A stretch of DNA of 64,000 bases. Origin: Campylobacterales bacterium. Lineage in GTDB: Bacteria > Campylobacterota > Campylobacteria > Campylobacterales > Sulfurospirillaceae. Where the stretch lies: contig JAFGFU010000015.1 in assembly GCA_016930915.1 (NCBI GenBank), forward strand, positions 1 to 64,000. The letters run 5' to 3'. Positions 18,428-28,209 of this stretch are shown piece by piece. Under the pieces are notes generated by a model. It ran no database searches, was not told the origin of the DNA, and was given only the letters and a program-made list of their open reading frames with translations. The translations under genes were made by a program, and so were the position numbers. Position 1 is the stretch's first letter. Each line of letters starts with the position of its first letter.

Positions 18428-19341
18428 TATAAAAAAGGTGTAATAAATAAAAGTGTTGCCATACAAGCAAGTGTTTGCAAGGTAATAATAGAGGCCATTA
18501 AAGAGACATCACCGCCTAACTCTCTGGCTAAAATATACGATGAAACAGCCGTTGGCATTGCACCAAACAATACAGCAATACTTAAATTCATGCCACTAAG
18601 ACCAAAAAGAATTCCAATACCATAAGACAATAAAGGAAACAAAAGCAATTTAGCAACACTTGAGACCACCAACTCTTTTTTAGCAGCTTTTAAATAACGA
18701 AGTTCTAAACCAACACCCACCGATAAAAGACCAATAGGAAGTGCTGCATTACTTAACAAGGAGAGCGTTTTTAAGGTAAAAAGTGGCAATACCCATCCAC
18801 TAATATTAATCAAAATCCCTATTAAACATGCCCCAATGAGTGGATTTTTAATAATGGTTTTTAAAAAAGCTAGAAAGGAAAAGTGACCACTGCGTGTATA
18901 AAAAGCAAAAACACCAATACACAAAATGTTAATAAAAGGAATCGCAAACGCCATCACAATAGCAGCTAAAACCAACCCTTCATCGCCGTACGCAGTATCG
19001 ACAAACGCCAAAAAAACATACGAGTTAAAACGAATACCCCCTTGCACAATGGAAGTAAATGCTTTGCGTTCAAAATGCAATAAGCTATTAAGCAAAATCA
19101 ACACACATAAAACACTCATAATGGCAAGAAGGGTTGTGAGAACAAGATCAGCCGTATGGGCTAAATCCAATTTTGCCAAAGAGAGTTTATACACCAAAAG
19201 AGCGGGCATCAGTACATAATACGTAAAACGATCGGCAAGTGGCCAAAAATCAGTAGAGGGAAATTTCATATGTCTAAAAAGGTACCCCGTCGCAACAATT
19301 AAGCAAATAGGAAGCAATGAGTTAAGCACATACGTCATCAT
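18427..19341 (-). CDS. AEC (auxin efflux carrier) family transporter
   Basis: A 304-residue membrane protein with about ten helices in two inverted halves. It carries the family features LLPICLIVATGYLFRHM at the start and the late LFGAMPTAVSSYILARELGGD motif (helix 8 with the conserved P and the substrate crossover). Bacterial AEC proteins move malonate, malate or similar carboxylates; the substrate here is not predictable. It begins immediately before the end of the SUI1-like gene (no spacer), so it is the third gene of the ABC-F operon. Confidence 0.82.
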   Translation of the reverse strand: MMTYVLNSLLPICLIVATGYLFRHMKFPSTDFWPLADRFTYYVLMPALLVYKLSLAKLDLAHTADLVLTTLLAIMSVLCVLILLNSLLHFERKAFTSIVQGGIRFNSYVFLAFVDTAYGDEGLVLAAIVMAFAIPFINILCIGVFAFYTRSGHFSFLAFLKTIIKNPLIGACLIGILINISGWVLPLFTLKTLSLLSNAALPIGLLSVGVGLELRYLKAAKKELVVSSVAKLLLFPLLSYGIGILFGLSGMNLSIAVLFGAMPTAVSSYILARELGGDVSLMASIITLQTLACMATLLFITPFL

Positions 19342-19701
19342 TTAAACCTTAAAACGAAATCCCTCACTTTGTAGAATGTGTTTAAGTTTTTCACGGCACT
19401 CACCTTGAAATTCCAACCATTCCTCTTTACATGTACCGCCACTTCCTAATTTTTTCTTCACCAAAGAGCACAATTGATTTAAAGCTTCTTTGTTCAGAAA
19501 AAAAGGCCCCACAATAGAGACGGGTTTACCTTGACGTTTTTCCATTTTAAGCACTAACAAATGCTTTGCAGGCTCTTTGAGTACTACGGGTATTGAAGAG
19601 GTTTTCATCTCTTCAAACTGCCAAGCGCTATCGTTGTCTAAAGTGCTCCCTAGGCTAAAAGGGGTGTTTTTAACGGCCATACGTCTCTCTAAAAGCTTCA
19701 T
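19342..19701 (-). CDS. SUI1/eIF1-like protein (YciH family)
   Basis: A 119-residue protein whose C-terminal 70 residues match the SUI1 fold: LVLKMEKRQGKPVSIVGPF, then KKKLGSGGTCKEEWLEFQG (the GSGGT...EIQG-like motif) and LKHILQSEGFRFKV. YciH relatives are ribosome-binding and linked to start-codon fidelity or stress translation in bacteria. The start ATG at 19701 has AAAGG 6 bases before it; MAVKNT (19680) is an alternative. The 5' end overlaps the ABC-F gene, which is interesting because both products would act on ribosomes. A near-palindrome TTTACATGTACC lies in the gene. Confidence 0.8.
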   Translation of the reverse strand: MKLLERRMAVKNTPFSLGSTLDNDSAWQFEEMKTSSIPVVLKEPAKHLLVLKMEKRQGKPVSIVGPFFLNKEALNQLCSLVKKKLGSGGTCKEEWLEFQGECREKLKHILQSEGFRFKV

Positions 19702-21265
19702 AATCGCCTTTAAAATCTGTCATTGTACCATCAGGATGTAACTCGATAATACGATTAGCAAAGGCATCAATAAGCTCTCTATCGTGTGTGACACAAATCA
19801 CATTACCTGAAAACTTAAATAATCCCTCACCTAAAGCAATAATCGCTTCCAAATCAAGGTGGTTATTTGGTTCATCAAGAACAAGAAAATTGCCTTTTTC
19901 TAGCATCATTTTTGAAAGTTCAATACGGTGTTTTTCACCACCACTGAGCTGACTGACACTTTTTTTCTGTTCTTCACCAGAGAAAAGCATACGCCCTAAA
20001 CACTTTCGAATTTCATCTAAATCTTTTTTTGCATCATACTGCTGTAACCATTCAAAAAGTTGTAAATCACCCGTAATCATATCGGTGGTGTTTTGAGGAA
20101 AATAACTCGGAATAATCGTCGCTCCCCATTTTATGGTACCTGCATCTTTTTCCAATTGTTCCATAATAATATTACACAGTGTTGTTTTACCCACACCATT
20201 ATGACCAATGAGTGCAATTTTATCGCCTTTTTCAACTTTAAAACTGATGTTATGAAGTACCTTTTGATCCCCATAACTCTTCTCAATCCCCTCAACGTCT
20301 AAGACTTCATTGCCAATATCACGTCCTGCACGAAACACGATACTCGGATCCCGTCTGGAAGAGGTCTGAATGTCAGCAATATCCAATTTTTCAAGACGTT
20401 TTTGACGAGAGGTTGCTTGTTTAGCTTTTGAAGCATTGGCAGAAAATCGTCTTACAAAGGCTTCAAGCTCCTCTTTCTCTTTGAGTTTTTTATCTCTGTC
20501 CATCTCTTGCTGTTTTGCAATTAAATTTGCAGCCATATACCACTCATCATAATTGCCTGTAAATTCACGAATCTTTTTAAAATCCACATCAAGGATGTTG
20601 GTAACAACCGCATTTAAAAAGTGTCGATCGTGAGAGATAACCACCATGGTTCCCTCATGGCGAATGAGTTGCTCTTCTAACCATGAAATGGCTTCCAAAT
20701 CAAGGTTGTTCGTAGGCTCATCCAAAAAGAGGACATCGGGTTTTGGGTAAAGCACTTGTGCTAATAAAATTTTAAACTTATCGCCACCTGTGAGTTCACT
20801 CATCAAACTCTCATGCATGGAGACGGGAAAACCTAAAGAGGCAAGGATTTTTTCAATATTTACATCCACTTCATAGGTTGGGTCTTCTTCTGCGCAAATA
20901 ATCTCTAATTCCGCCAAACGGTCATTGACTTTTTCATCATTAAAATCACCCGTAACATACAGGTGCTCTTTCTCTTTAATAGCATCATATAAGCGCTTAT
21001 TCCCATACATAACCGCATCTTTTAAGGTGTAGTCTTCGAAAGCGTACTGATTTTGTCCCAAAACCCCTACTCTTAAACCATTTTCAATCGAAATATTGCC
21101 ACTGGTTGGCTCTATCTGACGCGATAAAATTTTTAAAAAAGTGGTTTTACCTGCGCCATTGGCACCAATTAAACCATAACGCTTGCCTTTATCCAATTTT
21201 AAATTGATATTTTCAAATAAAAGCTGATGCGAAAAACGCATTGTTAAATTATTAACTTCAACCAT
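19670..21265 (-). CDS. ABC-F ATPase (YbiT-like translation factor)
   Basis: A 531-residue soluble protein with two ABC domains and no membrane part. The first Walker A is GANGAGKTT and its signature LTGGDKFK. The inter-domain linker is about residues 245-315 and highly charged. The second Walker A is GHNGVGKTT and its signature LSGGEKHR. Both Walker B sites read LFLDEPTNNLDLEA and LVLDEPNNHLDLEA. The start MVEVNNLTMRFSHQLLFENI resembles YbiT. ABC-F proteins bind the ribosomal E site and relieve stalling; antibiotic protection is possible but not indicated. It is the first gene of the operon with the SUI1-like protein and the AEC transporter. Confidence 0.9.
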   Translation of the reverse strand: MVEVNNLTMRFSHQLLFENINLKLDKGKRYGLIGANGAGKTTFLKILSRQIEPTSGNISIENGLRVGVLGQNQYAFEDYTLKDAVMYGNKRLYDAIKEKEHLYVTGDFNDEKVNDRLAELEIICAEEDPTYEVDVNIEKILASLGFPVSMHESLMSELTGGDKFKILLAQVLYPKPDVLFLDEPTNNLDLEAISWLEEQLIRHEGTMVVISHDRHFLNAVVTNILDVDFKKIREFTGNYDEWYMAANLIAKQQEMDRDKKLKEKEELEAFVRRFSANASKAKQATSRQKRLEKLDIADIQTSSRRDPSIVFRAGRDIGNEVLDVEGIEKSYGDQKVLHNISFKVEKGDKIALIGHNGVGKTTLCNIIMEQLEKDAGTIKWGATIIPSYFPQNTTDMITGDLQLFEWLQQYDAKKDLDEIRKCLGRMLFSGEEQKKSVSQLSGGEKHRIELSKMMLEKGNFLVLDEPNNHLDLEAIIALGEGLFKFSGNVICVTHDRELIDAFANRIIELHPDGTMTDFKGDYEAFRETYGR

Positions 21266-21363
21266 GAACTCTCTCTTTTAGTTTTTTTTTGATTATAACA
21301 TTTACGGGCTTTTATAACCCTTTTTAGCCTGATACATCGCATCGTATTTCAATAAAAAAATGT

Positions 21364-21369
21364 TACAAT
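21364..21369 (+). promoter_or_regulatory. Putative extended -10 (TGTTACAAT) for the GGDEF-EAL gene
   Basis: TACAAT with TG one base upstream, 34 bases before the GTG start. It fits the Campylobacterota extended -10 pattern. The same TGnTACAAT form occurs before the genes at 30943 and 56920. Confidence 0.45.
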
Positions 21370-21402
21370 GCCTTATGAAACCTTTTTATGTAAAGGAAAT
21401 TC

Positions 21403-23691
21403 GTGGCAATCATCAAGAAAAATATTTGGTTTATTTTTTATGTTTTATTATTTATTGCTACGGTGTTATTTTTTATCTTGTGTTATGGAACATGGAATAA
21501 TTCCTACACAAAATATCAAACCTCTCAAGAGAACATCGTTGAACTGATTGCGAATACAACACATTCACTCTTTAACACCTACGAACGTCTGAGCGATATT
21601 TTAGGTAAAGCTTTGTTAGAAAATAATTTACATAATATTCACATACATGTAGAACCTCTTCTTAATAACCCTGAAATGGTAGCCTTAGGTATTACAAACC
21701 CAGAAGGCGATTTTATCTATGCTACATCAGATAAAGATCCAACCAATATTCCTAATCTTCTCAAACTACCAGAAACACATGATTCCTTTGTACAGGCGCT
21801 CTCTTCTGAAGGTATGGTTTTTGGACGTACCTATTTTTCGCCACCCCTACAAAAATGGGGGATGCCCATTCGCAAAACCATTCGCAAAACCATTCGCAAT
21901 AAAGCAGGTGAGCCACAGTTTGTCATTACAACCGTATTGAAACATACCAGTACATTTGATGCGCTCTTTAACACTTTAAAGCACAGACACCACCTTAACC
22001 TCTCAATTATTCGAGACCGCGATCTCTACTATCAATACCATTCCAATGGTCAGCAAGATTATGAAAAAGTCTACAGTACTCCGTTTCCTAGCCAAACCAT
22101 GGAAAAACTCTTTACCTCTATTTTTGATATTTATTCGCTAACACCAAAAGAGCTTAAAGAGAATGAATTGCTTGTATCTTTTTTATATGAGCAAGAGGAG
22201 GAAGGGTATTATCTTGCTTCTCTTAAATACAACCATACGTATCATCTTTGGACACTTTCTCAAACACCCCTACCCGTTATTATCAAAGATTTTATGCAAA
22301 AAACCGTCATCTATTTGTTGATTTTTCTCAGTATAGGAAGCATCTTTTTTTACCTTTTTCGTATCATTGCAAGAGCAGAAGAAGAGCGTCGAAATGAGCT
22401 TCTTGAGCAAGCCACACACGATCAACTTACCTTTCTTCCTAATCGTTATTACCTCAACCAATATATCCATCAATGGATTTACAAGGAGGCACTCCCTTTT
22501 AGTATTATTTATGTCGATATGGATCACTTTAAAACAGTGAATGATAGTTTTGGTCACCATTATGGTGATTACGTGTTAGTGCAAATTGCAAAACGCCTCA
22601 ATGCCATTATGCCTGAAGGTTCACTTGCGATCCGATATGGTGGAGATGAGTTTGTTCTAATCGTATCACTGATTCATCGTAACGAGCTCTTAGCGTTTGC
22701 TTCTAAACTGATTGACACCCTCTCAGAACCTTATCTTATCAATCAACTTCACTTTAACCTAGGTGCTAGTGTGGGTATTGCGTGTTATCCTGAGCATGGT
22801 CACAACCTTGATATGTTGCTTCGTGCTTCAGATATAGCCATGTATGAATCGAAAAAAATTAAGAACAGTGCTCATATCTTTGTGAGTGAAATGCAAGAAG
22901 GCTTTTTAAAGAATGTGACTATTGAGCAAGAGTTACGAAAAGCAATTAACAACAATGAACTCTTTATGGTTTACCAACCTCAAATCAATGATGAGGGTTA
23001 TTTTTACGGGGCGGAAGCACTGATACGATGGAACAGTCCCAGCCTAGGGAATGTCCCTCCTAATCATTTTATCCCTTTAGCTGAAGCCTCAGGGCTTATG
23101 CCAAAAATTGGACGATTGATTATTGAAATGGTGTGTGAGGATATTAATGAGATACACCACAAGCTCCAACGCCCCTTTCATGTTTCAATTAACATCTCTG
23201 TTCGCCAATTTATGGATCCTAGGTTTTTAGAGCACATGTTAAATGTTTTTGAAAAAACACAAGCACAGTACTTGCATATTACACTTGAGGTAACAGAAAA
23301 CCTTTTTATCGAAGATTTGCAATATATATTGCCACTTTTACATAAAATAAGGGCTATGGGTATTGAAATTTCTATGGATGATTTTGGTACAGGCTACTCT
23401 TCTTTAAGTATGTTACGCCAATTACCGATTAATGAACTCAAAATTGATAAAAGCTTTGTGGATGCCATTGCATACGATATAACCTCTGCTAAAATGGTTC
23501 AAAACATTATTACCATTGGCAAAAATCTCAACATGCATGTTTTAGCAGAAGGGGTTGAAACAAAAGAGCAAAAAGAGATTCTCAGCACATTTGGATGCGA
23601 TCGTTTTCAGGGATACTATTTTTCAAAACCTCTTTTAAAAGAAGATCTTTTACATTTTCTTCAATCACAAACTTTTACATGTAAAGATTAA
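21403..23691 (+). CDS. Membrane diguanylate cyclase / phosphodiesterase (GGDEF-EAL)
   Basis: A 762-residue protein with a GTG start behind AAAGGAA. An N-terminal helix (about 8-28), a periplasmic dCache-like sensor domain (30-290) and a second helix (about 300-322) come first. The GGDEF domain contains DQLTFLPNR and YGGDEF (about 420). The EAL domain contains AEALIRW, MDDFGTGYSSLSML and KIDKSFVDAI, so both catalytic motifs look intact. It makes or degrades cyclic di-GMP at the membrane in response to an external signal. Residues about 156-165 hold a 12-base DNA repeat (21866-21898) encoding IRKT repeats. It lies 56 bases upstream of a glucan synthase gene, a likely target of c-di-GMP. Its last codons contain a palindrome read as FTCKD. 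Confidence 0.9.
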   Translation: MAIIKKNIWFIFYVLLFIATVLFFILCYGTWNNSYTKYQTSQENIVELIANTTHSLFNTYERLSDILGKALLENNLHNIHIHVEPLLNNPEMVALGITNPEGDFIYATSDKDPTNIPNLLKLPETHDSFVQALSSEGMVFGRTYFSPPLQKWGMPIRKTIRKTIRNKAGEPQFVITTVLKHTSTFDALFNTLKHRHHLNLSIIRDRDLYYQYHSNGQQDYEKVYSTPFPSQTMEKLFTSIFDIYSLTPKELKENELLVSFLYEQEEEGYYLASLKYNHTYHLWTLSQTPLPVIIKDFMQKTVIYLLIFLSIGSIFFYLFRIIARAEEERRNELLEQATHDQLTFLPNRYYLNQYIHQWIYKEALPFSIIYVDMDHFKTVNDSFGHHYGDYVLVQIAKRLNAIMPEGSLAIRYGGDEFVLIVSLIHRNELLAFASKLIDTLSEPYLINQLHFNLGASVGIACYPEHGHNLDMLLRASDIAMYESKKIKNSAHIFVSEMQEGFLKNVTIEQELRKAINNNELFMVYQPQINDEGYFYGAEALIRWNSPSLGNVPPNHFIPLAEASGLMPKIGRLIIEMVCEDINEIHHKLQRPFHVSINISVRQFMDPRFLEHMLNVFEKTQAQYLHITLEVTENLFIEDLQYILPLLHKIRAMGIEISMDDFGTGYSSLSMLRQLPINELKIDKSFVDAIAYDITSAKMVQNIITIGKNLNMHVLAEGVETKEQKEILSTFGCDRFQGYYFSKPLLKEDLLHFLQSQTFTCKD
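21866..21898 (+). repeat. 12-base tandem repeat inside the GGDEF-EAL sensor domain
   Basis: CATTCGCAAAAC is repeated nearly three times in direct succession and encodes Ile-Arg-Lys-Thr units in the periplasmic sensor domain. The period is a multiple of three, so slippage would change length without a frameshift. Confidence 0.6.
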
Positions 23692-23747
23692 CGCCTTATT
23701 TTTTAAACAAACTTGTTGTAAAATCACCCAATTTTTAACACATTTAC

Positions 23748-26321
23748 GTGCTAAAAAACTCTACCATTTCTTTTCGGAGCATACGATTGAAATACTTCAA
23801 ATACGTTCTACTTTCCATTATTGTTACGTCGCTTGTGCACATTTTTTTATGGACAAGAGGTGGCGATAAAATTGTTACATCACCTCAAATTGGTGACAAA
23901 ATAGAATCGCTTTCTTATACCCCTTATCGCGGATTTGAAAAAGCCCCTAAAAGCGATCAAGAGATTGCTGAAGATATGAAAACCATTGAACACATTGCGC
24001 GAAAAGTGAGAACTTACGCCATTGATGATGCAAAACGGGTTTTAAGTAATCTAGGAGAAACAAAACTTAAAGTCGATATTGGGCTCTGGCTTTCAGGCGA
24101 TAAAGGAGCCAATGAGGCTGAGATAGAAACCCTCTTTGAGCTGACCAGACTTTATCATCCTAGAATTGCTTCTATCATCGTAGGAAACGAGGTTTTACTT
24201 CGTGCAGATCTTACCCCTGAAGAATTAATAGCCTATATTGACCGTGTTTCCAAACGAACACGTATTCCTGTCACCACAGCAGAAGTACAACACGTATGGC
24301 TAACAAACACAGAACTAGCAAAGCATGTTGATCTTATTAACGTGCATATTTTACCCTATTGGGAAAAGATTCCTATTGAGCAAACCTTAGCTTTTGCCAA
24401 AGAGAAGTACGACGCTATTGCTGCGATGTATCCTAAAAAGCCCATTACTATTGGCGAGTTTGGCTGGCCAAGCAGTGGATACAATAATGAAAAAGCCGAA
24501 GCCACACTCACCAATCAAATTGCCGCCATTACCGGCTTTTTGGAGATGGCAAAAGCTCAAAACTGGAGTTACAACATTGTTGAAGCCTTTGATCAACCAT
24601 GGAAAGGCGTTCATGAAGGAAGCGTAGGACCTTACTGGGGACTTTTCGATATTAACAAACAGCCTAAATTTCATTTTGTTAAGCAGACGATTCTCAATCC
24701 TCTTTGGCGTGACCAAATGGCAGGAGCAGTCTTTTTTGGTATTTTACTTACCTTCTTTGGCTTAAGAAATCAACGTGTCAACTTTGCCCACGCTATTACG
24801 TATGGTTTTGCCGCACAAGCGATGGGATTTGGTATTGCCATGGCAGCAACCTATCCATTTATTTACTACATGAATTTTGGTATGTGGGTTATGTGGGTTA
24901 TGGGAATTTTTCTGATGATTCCATTGGTCATTATTACCTTAGCAAAAATCAATGAACTCTTTAAATGTACCATCGGTATTGCACCCAAAAGGTTAGCGCC
25001 TCTTAATCTTAAATCTGATCATGTTCCTTTTGTTTCTATCCATGTTCCTGCCTATAAAGAACAACCTCATGTTCTTATTGAGACCCTAGATTCACTTGCA
25101 AAACTTAAATACACCAACTATGAAGTCTTAGTCGTTATCAACAACACACCTGAAGAGTTTTACTGGAAGCCTATTGAAGAACATTGCCAAAAATTAGGTG
25201 AAAAATTTGTCTTTTTGAACATTACATGTAAAGGGTTTAAAGCAGGTGCACTCAACGAGGCACTTAAATACACCCATGAAAAAGCAGAAATTCTAGCAGT
25301 CATTGATGCTGATTATGTGGTAGGTGATAACTGGCTGATTGATTTAGTTCCTTTGTTTGATGACCCAAAAGTTGCCCTTGTTCAAGCACCTCAAGACCAC
25401 AGAGATGGCAATGAATCTCTCATTAAACAAGCAATGAACGCAGAATATGCAGGCTTTTTTGACATTGGGATGGTTGAACGCAATGAAGAAAATGCCATTG
25501 TAGCGCATGGAACCATGCTCATGGCTAGACTTTCAGCCATGCATGAAGTGGGTGATTGGACAACGTATACCATCGTAGAAGACTCAGAGCTGGGACTTCG
25601 TCTTTTTGAAGCAGGCTACACCGCACATTATACTAACCGACGTTACGGTTGGGGATTATTGCCCGATACTGTCGAAGCATTTCGAACACAACGACATCGC
25701 TGGGCATATGGTGCTATTCAGATTCTAAAACGTCACTGGCGTCATTTTATGCCTTCATCCAAAACATTAACTCCCTACCAAAAATATCATTTTGTGGCGG
25801 GTTGGTTTTTCTGGCTTTCTGATGCCTTTGGTGCCATGACAGCATTTTTAAATATTTTTTGGGTTCCATTTATTATTTTTGTAGGGGTCACCATCCCAAC
25901 GCTTCCACTGACGCTACCTATTCTTGTAGCGTTTTTAGTCAATATTTTACATGCATCTATTTTATACCGAACACGGGTAAAAATGGGAATAAAAGAGACT
26001 GTTTTAAGCGCCATCGCCTCTATGAGTTTGCAATTGGTTATTTTTAAAGCGGTTTACGATGGTTTTGTTAAAGATGGACTTCCCTTTAAACGTACCGAAA
26101 AAGGGGGAAATACCAAAAAACAAAACACCAACCCTATTCGTCATGAGATGATTTTAGCTACCCTACTAACGCTCTCTTTCTTTGCTCTGTATTTTACGAA
26201 CTTTACACGTATTACAGAAATTTATGTTTTTGCCTTTACTTTGCTGATTCAGAGTATCCCTTATTACTCAGCGATTATCTTACGTATTATCGAACTTCAA
26301 TCACTTAAAGAAAAAAAGTAG
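23748..26321 (+). CDS. Bifunctional GH17-like / GT2 beta-glucan synthase
   Basis: A protein of 857 residues from a GTG at 23748, or 844 from a TTG at 23787, which has a better ribosome site (GGAG) and begins LKYFKYVLLSIIVTSLV. Domain order: a membrane helix; a GH17-like glucanase/transglycosidase domain (IIVGNEVLLRADLT acid, TIGEFGWPSSG nucleophile); two helices; a GT2 synthase domain with AVIDADYVVGDNW (DxD), IVEDSELGLR (base) and QRHRWAYGA (QxxRW); and C-terminal helices. This resembles the beta-1,3/1,6-glucan synthases of the NdvC type, where glycosyltransfer and glucan remodelling are fused. It probably exports a glucan. The GGDEF-EAL gene precedes it. A terminator follows directly. Confidence 0.85.
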   Translation: MLKNSTISFRSIRLKYFKYVLLSIIVTSLVHIFLWTRGGDKIVTSPQIGDKIESLSYTPYRGFEKAPKSDQEIAEDMKTIEHIARKVRTYAIDDAKRVLSNLGETKLKVDIGLWLSGDKGANEAEIETLFELTRLYHPRIASIIVGNEVLLRADLTPEELIAYIDRVSKRTRIPVTTAEVQHVWLTNTELAKHVDLINVHILPYWEKIPIEQTLAFAKEKYDAIAAMYPKKPITIGEFGWPSSGYNNEKAEATLTNQIAAITGFLEMAKAQNWSYNIVEAFDQPWKGVHEGSVGPYWGLFDINKQPKFHFVKQTILNPLWRDQMAGAVFFGILLTFFGLRNQRVNFAHAITYGFAAQAMGFGIAMAATYPFIYYMNFGMWVMWVMGIFLMIPLVIITLAKINELFKCTIGIAPKRLAPLNLKSDHVPFVSIHVPAYKEQPHVLIETLDSLAKLKYTNYEVLVVINNTPEEFYWKPIEEHCQKLGEKFVFLNITCKGFKAGALNEALKYTHEKAEILAVIDADYVVGDNWLIDLVPLFDDPKVALVQAPQDHRDGNESLIKQAMNAEYAGFFDIGMVERNEENAIVAHGTMLMARLSAMHEVGDWTTYTIVEDSELGLRLFEAGYTAHYTNRRYGWGLLPDTVEAFRTQRHRWAYGAIQILKRHWRHFMPSSKTLTPYQKYHFVAGWFFWLSDAFGAMTAFLNIFWVPFIIFVGVTIPTLPLTLPILVAFLVNILHASILYRTRVKMGIKETVLSAIASMSLQLVIFKAVYDGFVKDGLPFKRTEKGGNTKKQNTNPIRHEMILATLLTLSFFALYFTNFTRITEIYVFAFTLLIQSIPYYSAIILRIIELQSLKEKK

Positions 26322-26341
26322 TGGCTCTTGCCACTGCTTTT
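26312..26341 (+). terminator. Rho-independent terminator of the glucan synthase gene
   Basis: GTGGC-TCTT-GCCAC stem extended by A/T pairs to about ten base pairs and followed by TTTT. It overlaps the stop codon of the glucan synthase. Confidence 0.75.
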
Positions 26342-26472
26342 AAATGCAAGTGTGTAAAAAAAGATATGCCAAAAAAGCATATTTTTGTTTCACTCTCTTT
26401 CATTGACTTCGCTATTTTCATGCTATACACTTCTTATATCATGGGTTTATAACCAAAATAGAAGGAGTTAAA

Positions 26473-28209
26473 ATGGCAGATTTAATCTATCGTGTCAATA
26501 TGACAAATCTTAGCTTTAAAATCGAAGAAGTGCCAACAGAATGGCTAGGACTTGGTGGTCGTGCACTCACCTCAACCATCGTTGCCAAAGAAGTTGATCC
26601 AGAATGTCATCCATTAGGACCCAATAATAAACTCGTTTTTGCACCAGGACTACTCTCAGGAACCAGCGCATCAAACTCTGGTCGTAACTCCTGTGGTGCT
26701 AAAAGCCCTTTAACTGGTGGTATCAAAGAGTCTAATGTTGGTGGTACGAGTGCTGGTATTATGTCAAAGCTTGGCGTTAAAGCGTTGATTATTGAAGGCT
26801 TGCCTAAAAATGAAGAGACATTTTACCAATTACATGTAACAAAAAACAACGTTGAATTTATTGAAGTTCCTGAGCTTGTCGGACTTGATAATTACGCTGT
26901 ATTGGATGCCATGGCAGCCAAATATGACAAAAAAGTTGCGGTTATGAGTATTGGTCGAGTGGGTGAAATGCGTATGAACCTTGCAAATATCTCCGTCAAA
27001 GATCCTAGTGGAAAACTAAGAAGTCACGGACGTGGCGGACTTGGTGCCGTTATGGGTTCTAAAAAAATTAAATGTATCACGGTAGATGCAGAAAACTACA
27101 AAGAAGTGACTATCGCTGATCCTGAAAAATTCAAAGAAGCAAGTAAAATCTTTACCAAAGCCCTTCAAGAAAACCCTATCAGTGGTGAAGGACTCCCTGC
27201 ATTTGGTACCAATGTTCTAGTCAACATTCTCAACGAAGCAGGCGGACTTCCTACCCGTAACTTTAGAGCTGGAAATTGGGAATTTGCTGAGAATATTTGT
27301 GGTGAAACCATGGCAGAAAATATTAAAGCCAGAGGTGGAAAAACGACCCATGGTTGTCACGCAGGTTGTGTCATTCAATGTTCTCAAGTCTATAATGACA
27401 AAGATGGTAATTACCTCACATCAGGCTTTGAGTACGAGACCATTTGGGCACTGGGTGCAAACTTTGGTATTAAAGATTTAGATTTAATCGCCAAAATGGA
27501 TGGATTAATGGATGATTTAGGCGTAGATTCTATCGAAGCAAGCGTCACATTAGGTCTGGCGGTTGATGCTGGAATTTTAGCGTATGGCGATGGTGAAAAA
27601 GCCTATGAGCTCTTATCTAAAGATCTACCAAATGGAACCCCAATAGGTCGTATCATTGGTAGTGGTACACACATTCTTGGTAAAATTTATGGGTTAGTGC
27701 GTGTTCCAACCGTTAAAGGTCAAGGTATTCCTGCGTATGAACCACGTGCGGTAAAAGGGCAAGGAATCACCTATGCTACCTCAACAATGGGAGCAGACCA
27801 CACCTCAGGATATGCCGTTGCTACGAACATCCTAAACAGTGGTGGGTATGTTGATCCACTCAAAAAAGAGGGACAAGTTGAACTTTCTAGGAACCTTCAA
27901 ATCGCAACCGCAGCGGTAGATAGTACAGGTATGTGTATCTTCGTTGCTTTTCCAGCCCTTGATGATCCAAAATGTCTCCCTGCCTTAGTCGATATGATCA
28001 ACGCACGTTTTGGCGCTAGCCTTAGCATTGATGATGTCGTGAATTTAGGTAAGACTATCCTTAAAAGAGAACATGAGTTTAATATCAAAGCAGGTCTTAA
28101 CAGCGCTGAAGATAGGCTACCTGAGTTTATGAAGTACGAAACCCTTCCACCACACAATGTTGTTTGGGACTTTACAGGTGAAGAGATTGATGAATTCTGG
28201 AATTTTTGA
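26473..28209 (+). CDS. aor: Aldehyde:ferredoxin oxidoreductase family enzyme (tungsten/molybdenum pterin)
   Basis: A 578-residue cytosolic enzyme of normal AOR length. The N-terminal WLGLGGRALTSTI and NSGRNSCGAKSPLTGG are the pterin-contacting regions. The 4Fe-4S ligands are in THGCHAGCVIQCSQ (about residue 293), with a fourth Cys in DSTGMCIF. It would oxidise aldehydes to acids or, in reverse, reduce acids with ferredoxin, using a bis-pterin tungsten centre. A GGAGT ribosome site precedes the ATG. The MoaD-like gene overlaps its stop (TGATG), and an E1-like gene lies close by, which fits a dedicated sulfur-transfer supply for the pterin. Substrate specificity is unknown. Confidence 0.88.
   Translation: MADLIYRVNMTNLSFKIEEVPTEWLGLGGRALTSTIVAKEVDPECHPLGPNNKLVFAPGLLSGTSASNSGRNSCGAKSPLTGGIKESNVGGTSAGIMSKLGVKALIIEGLPKNEETFYQLHVTKNNVEFIEVPELVGLDNYAVLDAMAAKYDKKVAVMSIGRVGEMRMNLANISVKDPSGKLRSHGRGGLGAVMGSKKIKCITVDAENYKEVTIADPEKFKEASKIFTKALQENPISGEGLPAFGTNVLVNILNEAGGLPTRNFRAGNWEFAENICGETMAENIKARGGKTTHGCHAGCVIQCSQVYNDKDGNYLTSGFEYETIWALGANFGIKDLDLIAKMDGLMDDLGVDSIEASVTLGLAVDAGILAYGDGEKAYELLSKDLPNGTPIGRIIGSGTHILGKIYGLVRVPTVKGQGIPAYEPRAVKGQGITYATSTMGADHTSGYAVATNILNSGGYVDPLKKEGQVELSRNLQIATAAVDSTGMCIFVAFPALDDPKCLPALVDMINARFGASLSIDDVVNLGKTILKREHEFNIKAGLNSAEDRLPEFMKYETLPPHNVVWDFTGEEIDEFWNF

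Noticed and set aside
24883-24903. Short direct repeat GTGGGTTAT in the glucan synthase gene
   Set aside because: Two units only, within a membrane helix (MWVMWVMG); low complexity rather than a regulatory repeat.
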